Shown here: in pieces, positions 27,541 through 35,534 of the stretch
Layout of the letters: each line of letters starts with the position of its first letter
Numbering within the stretch: the stretch's first letter is position 1
Assembly (NCBI GenBank): GCA_013388745.1
Contig: JACAER010000041.1
Coordinates: 1 to 64,000 of the forward strand
From: Chloroflexota bacterium
Lineage (GTDB): Bacteria > Chloroflexota > Anaerolineae > Aggregatilineales > Phototrophicaceae
Length of the DNA: 64,000 bases
Direction of reading: 5' to 3'
Made by a program: the position numbers and the translations under genes
The notes under the pieces: model-generated
The model's input: the letters and a program-made list of their open reading frames with translations, nothing else
Told to the model about the DNA's origin: nothing
Database searches by the model: none

Positions 27541-27570
27541 CGGGGGCGGGCACAGCCTGTCCCCCGTTTC
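27541..27570 (+). terminator. probable terminator of acnA
   Basis: CGGGGG (27541-27546) pairs with CCCCCG (27561-27566), with an inner GGC/GCC extension, followed by a short TTT. The poor T-run makes partial read-through into rnhA possible. Confidence 0.5.
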
Positions 27571-27586
27571 CACAGTCTCTACACGG

Positions 27587-28060
27587 TTGGTGAGCGCAGA
27601 TAGTTGGGAACAGCTTTTGGAGAACACAGTTATCATTTACAGCGATGGCGGCGCAGCGCCGAATCCCGGCGCAGGCGGCTGGGCCGCGGTGTTGATCTAT
27701 GGCAGCGTCGTGAAAGAGATCAGCGGCGGCGCGCCGCATACCACCAACAATCGCATGGAGCTGACAGCAGCCTGTGAGGCGCTGGAAACACTCAAACGCC
27801 CCTGTGTCGTCGAATTTTATACCGACAGCACGTATGTCAAAAAAGGCATTACCGAATGGCTGGCGAAATGGATCGCCAACGGCTGGCGCACGTCGGCCAA
27901 GAAGCCCGTTGAGAATCAGGAATTGTGGCAGCGGTTGCACGCCGCCACCGAGCGCCACACGATCCAATGGAAATGGTTGAAAGGCCACGCCGGGCACAAG
28001 TACAACGAACGCTGTGACCAGTTGGCCGCTGCCGCGCGCGAAAAAGCCCGTAAATCATAA
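27587..28060 (+). CDS. rnhA: Ribonuclease HI
   Basis: All four catalytic carboxylates of RNase HI are visible, numbering from 27587: Asp20 (IIYSDGGA), Glu58 (NNRMELTA), Asp80 (FYTDSTYV) and Asp144 (ERCDQLA), with the flexible-loop His in [13 protein letters not shown]. The enzyme removes RNA from RNA/DNA hybrids. The N-terminus is uncertain: the frame opens at TTG 27587 and GTG 27590, TTG 27617 would better match family length, and none has a clear ribosome site. The aminotransferase gene follows 20 bases downstream. Confidence 0.93.
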   Translation: MVSADSWEQLLENTVIIYSDGGAAPNPGAGGWAAVLIYGSVVKEISGGAPHTTNNRMELTAACEALETLKRPCVVEFYTDSTYVKKGITEWLAKWIANGWRTSAKKPVENQELWQRLHAATERHTIQWKWLKGHAGHKYNERCDQLAAAAREKARKS

Positions 28061-28080
28061 AATCACGGAGAAAACTCAGC

Positions 28081-29247
28081 ATGTCCCGCATCGCCCGGCG
28101 TGTGAGCGCTTATGGTACTACGGTCTTTACCGAAATCAACGATTTGTCGCAGCAGTACAATGCCATCAATCTGGGGCAGGGCAAGCCGGATTTTGATACG
28201 CCGCCGGAAATTGTGGCGCAGGCGGCGGCGGCGCTGCAATCCGGCAGCAGCAACCAATACGCGCCCGGCAACGGCGTGCCGGCGCTGCGCAAGGCGGTGG
28301 CCGATCACGCCGCGCGTTTTTACGGCATGCAGATCGATCCCATGCGCGGCGTGGTGATCACGAACGGCGCGTCCGAAGGCATTTTCGCGTCGGTGGTTGG
28401 GCTGGTGGACGCCGGCGACGAGGTGATCGTGATCGAGCCGTATTTTGATCTGTACGTACCGACCATTACGATGACGGGCGCGACTCCGGTGTACGTGCCG
28501 CTGCACCCACCGCAGTGGACGTTTGCCCCCGACGAACTGCGCGCCGCTTTTAGCCCAAAAACGCGCGCGCTAATCTTGAACACGCCGCAAAACCCGGTCG
28601 GGCGCGTGTTCACGTATGACGAACTCAAACTGATCGCCGATTTGTGCATCGAACACGATGTCACGGTGATTTCTGACGAAGTGTACGAACATTTGCTTTT
28701 CGGCAGCGCGCAGCATATCCCGATCGCCACGCTGCCGGGCATGTTCGAGCGCACTGTCACGCTCAGCAGCGGCGGCAAAACTTTCAGCAGCACCGGCTGG
28801 AAAATCGGCTGGGCCTACGGGCATCCCGATACGGTGGCGGGCGTGGCGCGCGCGCGGCAGTTTATCACCTTTTCGGTGCATCATTCATCGCAGGAAGCCA
28901 TCGCCTTCGCGCTGAACCTGCCGGGCACGTATTTCGAGGAATTCCGCGCGATGTACGAACGCAAGCGGCAGTTGATGATGGAGGCGCTGGGGCGCGCCGG
29001 GCTGAAGTTTTTCGAGCCGGAGGGCACATATTTCATCATGGCGGATTTTTCGGAAGTGTTCGCGGGCACGCCGACGGAATTCGCGCGCTATCTGACGAAA
29101 GAAATCGGTGTTTCGGCCATCCCGCCGGAGACCTTTTACTGCGCCGAACATCAGCATATCGGCAAAAATTACATCCGCTTCGCTTTTTGCAAGAGCGATG
29201 CCCTGCTGCGCGCGGCGGGCGAGCGGCTCGCCAGACTGCGGCGCTGA
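28081..29247 (+). CDS. Class I/II PLP-dependent aminotransferase, YbdL/kynurenine-aminotransferase-like
   Basis: The 388-residue fold-type I enzyme shows INLGQGKPDFDTPPEI at the N-terminus, NTPQNPVGRVFT, VISDEVYEHLLF and the PLP lysine K233 in SSGGKTFSSTGWKIGW; the C-terminal Arg for the substrate carboxylate lies in YIRFAFCKSD. The pattern best fits the YbdL/CCBL (methionine or kynurenine/glutamine) branch, which uses 2-oxoacids, rather than aspartate aminotransferase. GGAG lies upstream of ATG 28081. It is likely co-transcribed with rnhA. Exact amino donor is inference only. Confidence 0.85.
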   Translation: MSRIARRVSAYGTTVFTEINDLSQQYNAINLGQGKPDFDTPPEIVAQAAAALQSGSSNQYAPGNGVPALRKAVADHAARFYGMQIDPMRGVVITNGASEGIFASVVGLVDAGDEVIVIEPYFDLYVPTITMTGATPVYVPLHPPQWTFAPDELRAAFSPKTRALILNTPQNPVGRVFTYDELKLIADLCIEHDVTVISDEVYEHLLFGSAQHIPIATLPGMFERTVTLSSGGKTFSSTGWKIGWAYGHPDTVAGVARARQFITFSVHHSSQEAIAFALNLPGTYFEEFRAMYERKRQLMMEALGRAGLKFFEPEGTYFIMADFSEVFAGTPTEFARYLTKEIGVSAIPPETFYCAEHQHIGKNYIRFAFCKSDALLRAAGERLARLRR

Positions 29248-29273
29248 ACCCGGCTGTATGAGCGTTCGGTGAG

Positions 29274-29289
29274 TGTTGCCTAGGCAACA
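29274..29289. promoter_or_regulatory. 16-bp perfect palindrome, candidate operator
   Basis: TGTTGCCTAGGCAACA is perfectly self-complementary and lies 66 bases before ATG 29355. Two-fold symmetry and the TGTT/AACA ends suit a homodimeric helix-turn-helix protein, and a Crp/Fnr-family regulator is encoded two genes on. Its spacing differs from the classic Crp and Fnr sites. Confidence 0.5.
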
Positions 29290-29354
29290 AAAATCCTTTC
29301 CCTGCTCATGATACCGTTGGAGAAAGTTAGGTTGAGTGTGACAGGAGCAAAAGG

Positions 29355-29798
29355 ATGTCTGCGAACGTTTTACCGACGAATAATACGACATTGGTGCGCA
29401 CGGCGCTGCGCGGTGTGGTCGCTGGTCTGGCCGGCGGTGTGGTCTTCGGCATCATCATGGGTGTACAGAATATGCTGCCGATGGTCGGGATGCTGATCGG
29501 GCAGGAAAACGCTGCCATCGGCTTTGTGGTGCATATGCTGATCAGCGCATTGATCGGCGCGACGTTCGGCGTGATCGCCAGCCGTTTGCCATCGGGTTGG
29601 GCGCCGCAGGTGATCGCGGGCGGCGTTTATGGTATCGTGTGGTGGGTGTTGGGCGCGCTGGTGCTGATGCCGCTGCTGCTAGGCATGTCGGCGATGGTGT
29701 TTGTGATCGGCGATATGCAAATCATGAGCCTGATCGGCCATGTGCTTTTCGGCATGGTGATGGGCGCGGCCTTCAAGCTGCTGGCAGGGCGCATTTAG
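29355..29798 (+). CDS. Small four-helix membrane protein, function unknown
   Basis: I do not recognise this 147-residue protein. It has four predicted membrane helices (about residues 18-38, 52-75, 86-106 and 112-140), rich in Gly and Met, with small loops and no obvious catalytic residues (segments such as GLAGGVVFGIIMGVQNMLPM and GHVLFGMVMGAAFKLLAGR). GACAGGAG precedes ATG 29355 by about ten bases. A 16-bp palindrome lies upstream and a Crp/Fnr-type regulator begins 15 bases after its stop, so the two are likely co-transcribed and jointly regulated. A small transporter or a stress-related membrane protein are possibilities, neither supported by motif. Confidence 0.6.
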   Translation: MSANVLPTNNTTLVRTALRGVVAGLAGGVVFGIIMGVQNMLPMVGMLIGQENAAIGFVVHMLISALIGATFGVIASRLPSGWAPQVIAGGVYGIVWWVLGALVLMPLLLGMSAMVFVIGDMQIMSLIGHVLFGMVMGAAFKLLAGRI

Positions 29799-29813
29799 CG
29801 TAAGGGCCGGGAT

Positions 29814-30515
29814 ATGCCAATTCCCCATAATGCGCTGAGTCTGGCGCAAGTGGGCATTTTTGAGGGTGTCCCGGCGGACACCCTCAGCAAATACATACAT
29901 GTCAACACGCATCGGCGCGGGGAGTACGTGTTTCACGCAGGCGACCCGGCTGATACTGTGTTTGTACTGCTGGACGGCGTGGTCAAAAAGACGTACATCA
30001 ATCCCGGCGGCGATGAGAAGATTATCAGCGTTATCCAGCGCGGCGATGTGTTTGGGCACCTGTTTTTGGGCAAATACCGCTATCGTATCAGCAGCGCGAT
30101 GATTTTGAGCGAGGCGACGATCGGCCGCGTCAGCGAAAGTCATTTATACAGCCTGATTGAACAGTATCCACGTGTGGGGATTGCGCTCATCCGCTACTAT
30201 GCTGATGAACAGCGCGAAACGCTGGCGCGCCTGCACGCGCTGATGCATCTGGACGCACAGCAGCGGCTGCTGGGCACACTGCTGTATCTGGCGCGGCGTT
30301 ACTGCTGCTCCGACGGCATCTGGTTTAATCTGCCGCCGGGGCTGAGCCAGGAAGATATTGCCAACATCGCCTGTTTGAACCGCAGCACGGTCAGCCTGCT
30401 GATTAACGATTTGCGGCGGCAGGCGATTCTCGGCGGCAAAGGGCGCTGGCTGACGATCAACCGGCAGGCGGTGGAAGACATGCTGCGCGCGGCGGGGGTG
30501 GAAATCCTGGAATAA
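29814..30515 (+). CDS. Crp/Fnr family transcriptional regulator
   Basis: Residues 10-125 form a cyclic-nucleotide-binding-type beta-roll (FEGVPADTLSKYIHV, GEYVFHAGDPADTVFVLLDG, ISVIQRGDVFGHLFL), and residues 155-230 an HTH_Crp domain (GLSQEDIANIACLNRSTVSLLINDLRRQAIL). The Arg-Ser-Thr recognition helix is Fnr-like in place. No Cys cluster typical of Fnr [4Fe-4S] binding occurs at the N-terminus, and the phosphate-binding RxS motif of cAMP receptors is absent, so the signal is unknown. It follows the four-helix membrane protein by 15 bases and may act on the palindrome upstream. Confidence 0.87.
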   Translation: MPIPHNALSLAQVGIFEGVPADTLSKYIHVNTHRRGEYVFHAGDPADTVFVLLDGVVKKTYINPGGDEKIISVIQRGDVFGHLFLGKYRYRISSAMILSEATIGRVSESHLYSLIEQYPRVGIALIRYYADEQRETLARLHALMHLDAQQRLLGTLLYLARRYCCSDGIWFNLPPGLSQEDIANIACLNRSTVSLLINDLRRQAILGGKGRWLTINRQAVEDMLRAAGVEILE

Positions 30516-30565
30516 ATAACGGGCGCGCCAGCGGCGGCACGCCCGCCATGGTGTGATTCTGTGCG

Positions 30566-30841
30566 CTATTTTGGGTTGTTGCGATACATAGGCACGGGAA
30601 TATCGACAAAATAGGCCCAGCCTTCGTTGGCCAGCGTCCGGCGCTGCGCTTCATCCAGCGCCAGTACCAGATCATTTTCTCCGGTGTGCAGTTCGATGGT
30701 CAGCACATCGCTGTGGTCATCGACGAGTTCTTCGAAGCAGCGACGTTCGTACCCCAGTGGATATTTAAGGAATTGGCCCAGGCAGCGCTCGCAAAAGGCG
30801 AGGTGTGCCGGACACACGTTGCGGTTGATCTTGACACGCAT
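30566..30841 (-). CDS. Small Cys-rich protein, function unknown
   Basis: The 91-residue protein begins MRVKINRNVCPAHLAFCERC: Cys10, Cys17, Cys20 and Cys37 lie in the first 40 residues, followed by an acidic domain (VDDHSDVLTIELHTGENDLVLAL) and an aromatic C-terminus. The Cys spacing (C-x6-C-x2-C-x16-C) suggests a metal or Fe-S site but is not a standard ferredoxin motif. ATG 30841 is chosen because GGAGGAGG lies nine bases upstream. It is a lone minus-strand gene between the Crp/Fnr regulator and the SerB-like gene. No family recognised. Confidence 0.6.
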   Translation of the reverse strand: MRVKINRNVCPAHLAFCERCLGQFLKYPLGYERRCFEELVDDHSDVLTIELHTGENDLVLALDEAQRRTLANEGWAYFVDIPVPMYRNNPK

Positions 30842-30978
30842 GGGAAAATACCTCCTCCACAGCACGTATCGCTACTCTTATTAACCCCCAGAACACGCGC
30901 CGAATATAGTACCAAATGTCATCGTTTGGGCAGAAAGCACCCATTTCTGGCGCAGCACAAATTTAATGTGCGCCATCC

Positions 30979-31007
30979 TTCACAAAGGCCGCACGCTGCA
31001 CTACAAT
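30979..31007 (+). promoter_or_regulatory. sigma70-type promoter of the SerB-like gene
   Basis: TTCACA (30979-30984, five of six) and TACAAT (31002-31007, five of six) are spaced by 17 bases, 38 bases before ATG 31046 and 14 before the alternative ATG 31022. Confidence 0.5.
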
Positions 31008-31045
31008 GCCAGCGTCTACTTATGCAACCAGGCAAAAGCCCAGAG

Positions 31046-31891
31046 ATGACGACACAGACTCGCTGGCTAAGTTTTGATCTGATCTTTTTCGATTGTGACA
31101 GCACGCTTTCGGCGATCGAAGGCATCGACGAACTGGCGCGGCTGAAGGGCAAAGAATGGCGCGTGAGTTTGCTGACGCAAAAGGCGATGGATGGCGACCT
31201 CGACTTGCGTGAGGTATACGGCAAGCGGTTGCAAGCGATTCGTCCGACGCGCGGGCAATTGAAGGAAATCGAAGAACGCTACTGGCAGACGATTGTGCCA
31301 GACGCGCTGCAAGTGATCGGCGCGCTGCGCTTTTTGAGCAAGCAGGTGTTTATCATCAGCGGCGGGCTGGCCGAGCCGGTGCGCGGTTTCGGCAAGCGGC
31401 TGGGCGTGCCGCCGGAAAATATCCGCGCGGTGGAACTGGAATACAACGAGCTGGCGGGCGAATGGTGGCGTTATCACGAGCACAGCACGCGCGCCAACCA
31501 GACATATATGGACTATGACGAAGGGCCGCTGACGGTTTCCAGCGGCAAGCCGGATGTCGTGCGCGAATTGGCTGGGCAAAAGGCCGGGCGGCGGCTGATG
31601 GTCGGCGACGGCACGTCTGATCTGGCGACACGTGCGGTGGTGGATTTGTTCGTGGGCTTCGGCGGCGTCGTCGCGCGCGAAAAGGTGAAAAACGGTGCGG
31701 AAATGTTCATCAGCAGCGAATCGTTAGCGCCGATTCTACCGATCGCCGCAGGGCCGGCGGGTTACGCGCGCGTGATCGGCACGCCGTATCAGGCGGTGTT
31801 CGAGAAGGGTATCGCGCTGGCCTTTGGCGCCGGGCTGACAATACGCAGCAGCGAAATGGATGAGACATTCAGGAGCGCGTTTGGCCGATGA
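31046..31891 (+). CDS. SerB-like HAD phosphatase (probable phosphoserine phosphatase)
   Basis: This 281-residue HAD enzyme shows motif I FFDCDSTLSAIEG (nucleophile Asp16, general acid Asp18), motif II FIISGGL, a Lys in the SSGKPDVV region and motif III LMVGDGTSDLAT. The SerB-like cap segment follows motif I (GIDELARLKG). It probably makes L-serine from phosphoserine; serA lies in the same block. An unusual C-terminal tail extends the protein by about 50 residues beyond a minimal SerB. ATG 31046 is taken; ATG 31022 is an in-frame alternative. The reading frame open back to 30686 crosses the opposite-strand Cys-rich gene and is not genic. The stop overlaps the next gene by four bases. Confidence 0.75.
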   Translation: MTTQTRWLSFDLIFFDCDSTLSAIEGIDELARLKGKEWRVSLLTQKAMDGDLDLREVYGKRLQAIRPTRGQLKEIEERYWQTIVPDALQVIGALRFLSKQVFIISGGLAEPVRGFGKRLGVPPENIRAVELEYNELAGEWWRYHEHSTRANQTYMDYDEGPLTVSSGKPDVVRELAGQKAGRRLMVGDGTSDLATRAVVDLFVGFGGVVAREKVKNGAEMFISSESLAPILPIAAGPAGYARVIGTPYQAVFEKGIALAFGAGLTIRSSEMDETFRSAFGR

Positions 31892-32550
31892 TCGCAGCGC
31901 TTATTTTTGACATGGACGGCCTGCTGGTCGATTCTGAATCGGTGTGGGCGATTGCCGAAGAAAACTTGCTGACGCGGCGCGGATTTACAGTCAATGCCGA
32001 AGTGCGCGAATCGCTGATCGGGCTGCGCATGGACGAATTCATGGCGAAAATGCGCAGCGCCTACCAGATGACGGATTCGCTGGATGCACTGATGGAAGAA
32101 TTGACGCTGGACATGCTGCGTATGATTCCGGAGAAAGTACGTCCACAGCCGGGCGCCAACGAACTGGTGCAGTACGTAGCACAGCAGGGTATCACGCGGG
32201 CGATTGCCTCCTCATCGCCCCTGCGCATCATCGACGCCACGCTGACGGCCAAGGGTTGGGACACCGTGTTTAGCGTGCGCTGCTCTGCCGATCACGAGAA
32301 ACGCGGCAAACCCGCGCCGGATGTGTATTTGCGCGCTGCCGAAAAACTGGGGGTCGCGCCGCAAGACTGCCTGGCGCTGGAAGACAGCCCGAACGGGGCG
32401 CGCGCAGCGGTGGCGGCGGGCATGACGTGCTACGCCGTGCCGGATTTATCGCACACCCAACCGCAGGCCTTCGCCCCAATCACACCGCATGTATTCGGCG
32501 ATCTGCATCAGGTTTTGGCGCATATGCGCGCCAACGGCATCATAAGCTAA
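31888..32550 (+). CDS. HAD-IA family phosphatase (YniC/beta-phosphoglucomutase-like)
   Basis: The 220-residue protein has motif I IFDMDGLLVDSE, motif II ASSSPLRI, the Lys in KRGKPAPDVYL and motif III LALEDSPNGARAA, i.e. a complete HAD active site with a helical C1 cap. The arrangement matches YniC/GS1-type hexose-phosphate phosphatases and beta-phosphoglucomutase; the substrate is not predictable. Its ATG overlaps the TGA of the SerB-like gene, so the two phosphatases are translationally coupled. Downstream, after 41 bases, is the membrane protein gene. Confidence 0.87.
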   Translation: MIAALIFDMDGLLVDSESVWAIAEENLLTRRGFTVNAEVRESLIGLRMDEFMAKMRSAYQMTDSLDALMEELTLDMLRMIPEKVRPQPGANELVQYVAQQGITRAIASSSPLRIIDATLTAKGWDTVFSVRCSADHEKRGKPAPDVYLRAAEKLGVAPQDCLALEDSPNGARAAVAAGMTCYAVPDLSHTQPQAFAPITPHVFGDLHQVLAHMRANGIIS

Positions 32551-32591
32551 AATAAGCAAGGGCTGCGGGGGATATTGAGGAGGGGCTAGCT

Positions 32592-33668
32592 ATGTCCCGT
32601 GCTAATGTGCTTGCTTTTGTCGCGGTTTTGGTGTTCGCTGTTTTGCTGGTCGCTTTTGTCGCGGTGGGACTTCAACAGGGTTGGGCCATTTTCCAGCGCC
32701 CGGAACGCGGGGTGTCTTTTAACTCCGCGGTGCTGAACGAGAACGCCATACTGGACGGAGCTGTCGATCTGGCAGGGGTTGATGTGGATATCGCGTTGAT
32801 TCCGCCGAGTTCGGGCGAAGAAAGCCGAACATTGACGCTGGAACTCACCGCTATGCAGACGTATTTACGGGCAGGCGATCCCGCATGGCAAGGGCAGATG
32901 CTTAACGTCTGCATCTATGAAATCAGCTTTGGCCTGGATGCGACCGATTCCTCAACGTTCTATTTTTTCATCGGCGACGATTTCCGCGACGATATCCCCG
33001 AATGTCTGCCGGTGGAGATCAATGGCCAAACGTCGAGCTACACTTTTGGGGATGTGGAGGTCAACGATCTGTATTCGGTGCGCTGGGAATTTACCGATAA
33101 GCGTATTGTGATCAACAACCCCGATTTTATCTCGCTGAATTTCTGGTATCCCTACGATAGCTTTCGCATCACTCCGGTGATGCAGGTGGCGTATGCGGTG
33201 TATGCCGAAAACGGCGATGGCGATTTCTTGATCTTTGACACGCTGACACCGTATCTGGCGTGGGAATACCGCACGTCGGGCGCGCGCCTGTGGGACATCA
33301 ACATGGAAACCACGACGCAGGAATACAACGGCGACGGGAGTTTGTATCTCTACGACGGCCAATATGAACAAATTACGCTCGAAATGCAGCGCCCGCTGCT
33401 GTACCGTGTGATTCTGCCGTTCTTTGTGGTGATGATGGTGCTGCTGATCGGAATGGTGCCGCTGCTGAGCGACCGCGATACGTTGGTCGATATTTGCGCG
33501 GCGATGTTGTTTGGCATTTTCGGCCTTAAGGGCATCCTTGGCCCGGCGGAGGCGATGGGCCAGACGATTCTCGATATTTCGCTGATTGGCCTGTATATTG
33601 TGCTGGCGTTCGCGGCGTTTTTGTTCTTCATGGGTAAGATACGCGCACGCGGTAAAGAGACGGCTTAG
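32592..33668 (+). CDS. Membrane protein with large extracytoplasmic domain, DUF4436-like topology
   Basis: The 358-residue protein has an N-terminal membrane helix (5-29), a beta-rich outside domain of about 230 residues (with Cys107 and Cys139 as a possible disulfide) and three C-terminal membrane helices (about 275-296, 303-325, 330-350). The layout recalls DUF4436 proteins; assignment is tentative. GAGGAGGGG lies just before ATG 32592. A channel- or receptor-like role could be imagined from topology, but no functional motif is visible. It separates the phosphatase pair from the Uma2 remnant and serA. Confidence 0.6.
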   Translation: MSRANVLAFVAVLVFAVLLVAFVAVGLQQGWAIFQRPERGVSFNSAVLNENAILDGAVDLAGVDVDIALIPPSSGEESRTLTLELTAMQTYLRAGDPAWQGQMLNVCIYEISFGLDATDSSTFYFFIGDDFRDDIPECLPVEINGQTSSYTFGDVEVNDLYSVRWEFTDKRIVINNPDFISLNFWYPYDSFRITPVMQVAYAVYAENGDGDFLIFDTLTPYLAWEYRTSGARLWDINMETTTQEYNGDGSLYLYDGQYEQITLEMQRPLLYRVILPFFVVMMVLLIGMVPLLSDRDTLVDICAAMLFGIFGLKGILGPAEAMGQTILDISLIGLYIVLAFAAFLFFMGKIRARGKETA

Positions 33669-33692
33669 ACGACCTGTGCATCGAATTCGACT

Positions 33693-33698
33693 TATAAT
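33693..33698 (+). promoter_or_regulatory. consensus -10 element upstream of serA
   Basis: TATAAT matches consensus, but no -35 lies at the right distance (TTAGAC at 33665-33670 is 22 bases away). It could start transcription towards serA, about 215 bases downstream. Confidence 0.3.
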
Positions 33699-33770
33699 AG
33701 ACACCATGAGATGAAAGCGAGCAGATAATGGTGTTGGGACTGAAGCGCTTCACTGAGGCCGACGTCTGCT

Positions 33771-33869
33771 GGGTGGCGGGTGAGCGTGCTGTGCGAAGGC
33801 GCTACGTTGGCTGGCGATGTTGTGCTGCCCGGTTTCACGCTGGCGGTTAAAGACATTTTTGCGAGTTGA
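33771..33869 (+). pseudogene. Remnant of a Uma2-family (DUF820) gene, C-terminal end only
   Basis: In one frame the bases 33780-33869 read VSVLCEGATLAGDVVLPGFT and LAVKDIFAS followed by a stop. This resembles the C-terminus of Uma2-family PD-(D/E)XK proteins, which often end in a VLPGF...EIFA pattern. No start codon with a ribosome site or catalytic region is present upstream, and the segment upstream in other frames is not coding-like, so only a decayed tail seems to remain. It lies between the membrane protein gene and serA. Confidence 0.45.
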
Positions 33870-33914
33870 AAGCCTGGATAGGAGCTTGCCCTGTTTTGCG
33901 CAAAGGACGGCTGA

Positions 33915-35519
33915 TTGACTGCCTTTAATGTGCTGGTCGCCACTGACCTGACCGATTTGAGTATGCATATGCTGCGCACCAGCGAAGGGGTGAAGGTGCA
34001 GATTGTGCCGCCGAAACCGGAGGCGGTGCGCGCCGGGCTGAAAACGGCGCACGCGATCATTGTGCGCGACGATGTGCCGCTTGACCGCGAACTGCTGACA
34101 GCGTGCGAGTCCAGCCCGTGCCTGCAAGTGATCGCGCGCGTGGGCACGAGCCTGAGCGGGATTGACATCGAGGCCGCCACCGAACGCGGCATTATTGTCA
34201 TGAACACGCCAGGCACTAACGCGATTGCCGCCGGCGAACTGACGATCGCGCTGATGCTGGCGCTCAGCCGCAAATTGATTACGGCGCACAACAGCCTGAA
34301 GGACGGCTGGTGGCTGTTGGATCGTAAGCGGCAGGCAGGCACACAGTTGCACGGTAAAACGCTCGGCTTGATCGGGCTGGGGCGCGTTGGGCGCATCGTG
34401 GCCACGCGCTGTCTGGCCTTCGGAATGCATATCGTCGCCTGTGACCCCTATGTGCCGGAGGATGAAATCGGCGATGAACGCATTCTGCTGGTGAACCTGA
34501 CAGAACTGCTCCAGCGCAGCGATTTCGTCAGCATCCATGTGCCGGCCACAGCCGAAACGCGCGGCCTGCTGGGCAAAGAGCAGATCGCGCACATGAAAAA
34601 CGGCGCGCGCCTGATCAACACCGCTCACGGCAGCATTATCGATGAACAGGCGGTGGCCGATGCGCTGAAAGAGGGCAAACTGACGGGCGCGGCGGTGGAT
34701 GTTTACCAGCAGGAGCCGCCCTACAACAGCCCGCTGGTGGGACTCGACACGGTGATTCATACGCCGCATATCGGCGACAACACCGTAGAGGCCATGCAAG
34801 ACCTTTCGACCCAGATTGTGCAGCAGGTGGTGGACGCGCTGCGCGGCAGCGACTACCGTAATGTCATCAATCTGCCGTTTTTACCGGGCGTGGATTACGC
34901 TTCGGTCAGGCCGTATTTGCTGTTGGCGGAACGGCTGGGGCGCGTGCTGCATATTCTGGCGCGCCACCCAGTGCGGCGCGTGGCGGTGGAACTGCGCGGC
35001 GAAGATGTATCGGGGCTGGTCAAGCCGCTGACGGTGGCGCTCATCAAGGGGCTGCTGACACCGATTCTGGGCGATAAAGTGAGCTATATCAACGCGCCGA
35101 TTCTGGCGGCAGAACGCGGCATCCAGGTGACGCAGGTGAAGGGCCTGAAAACGCGCGATTATAGCAACCTTGTCTCGTGCCAGGTGACGCTGGAAGACGG
35201 CGAGGAAATTGTGATCGCCGGCACGCTGCTGGATCGCAAAGAGCCATATATCATTCAGGTCAACGAGTACCGCATGAATTTTGTGCCGGAGGGCTGTCTG
35301 CTCATAATGGGCAGCTACGACAAGCCGGGCGTGATCGGGCGCGTCGGAACGCTGCTGGCGACCAACGGCGTCAACATCGCCAGTTGGCAAACGGGGCGCG
35401 CGCAGCCGGGCGGACAAACGCTCACCGTGCTGGCGCTCGATCAAGCGCTGCCCTCCAACGTGCTGGAAGAACTGCGCGGGCAAGATTTCGTGCGCCACGC
35501 ACACCAGCTTACGCTGTGA
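33915..35519 (+). CDS. serA: D-3-phosphoglycerate dehydrogenase with ASB and ACT domains
   Basis: The 534-residue protein has the D-2-hydroxyacid dehydrogenase fold (NAD motif LGLIGLGRVGRIVA), an intervening ASB domain (about 330-450) and a C-terminal ACT domain (about 455-534; MGSYDKPGVIGRVGTLLA), the architecture of bacterial type 1 PGDH. It starts the serine pathway, and a SerB-like gene lies 2.9 kb upstream. The catalytic Glu (VDVYQQEPP) and His (IHTPHIGDNT) are conserved, but the catalytic Arg of the usual NCARG motif is His238 (LINTAHGSIIDE). TTG 33915 is preceded by AAAGGA. The substitution may lower activity or shift specificity. Confidence 0.82.
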   Translation: MTAFNVLVATDLTDLSMHMLRTSEGVKVQIVPPKPEAVRAGLKTAHAIIVRDDVPLDRELLTACESSPCLQVIARVGTSLSGIDIEAATERGIIVMNTPGTNAIAAGELTIALMLALSRKLITAHNSLKDGWWLLDRKRQAGTQLHGKTLGLIGLGRVGRIVATRCLAFGMHIVACDPYVPEDEIGDERILLVNLTELLQRSDFVSIHVPATAETRGLLGKEQIAHMKNGARLINTAHGSIIDEQAVADALKEGKLTGAAVDVYQQEPPYNSPLVGLDTVIHTPHIGDNTVEAMQDLSTQIVQQVVDALRGSDYRNVINLPFLPGVDYASVRPYLLLAERLGRVLHILARHPVRRVAVELRGEDVSGLVKPLTVALIKGLLTPILGDKVSYINAPILAAERGIQVTQVKGLKTRDYSNLVSCQVTLEDGEEIVIAGTLLDRKEPYIIQVNEYRMNFVPEGCLLIMGSYDKPGVIGRVGTLLATNGVNIASWQTGRAQPGGQTLTVLALDQALPSNVLEELRGQDFVRHAHQLTL

Positions 35520-35534
35520 ACAGCGGCGCCGAAC

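Noticed and set aside
30948..30975. Inverted repeat TGGCGC...GCGCCA in the spacer before the SerB-like gene
   Set aside because: Only six paired bases with a 16-base loop and no T-run; could occur by chance in GC-rich DNA.
30686..31045. N-terminal extension of the SerB-like frame
   Set aside because: It runs through the opposite-strand Cys-rich gene and the promoter-bearing spacer; HAD motif I begins right after ATG 31046.
33692..34799. Minus-strand frames over the start of serA
   Set aside because: Shadows of serA; no ribosome site or domain pattern.
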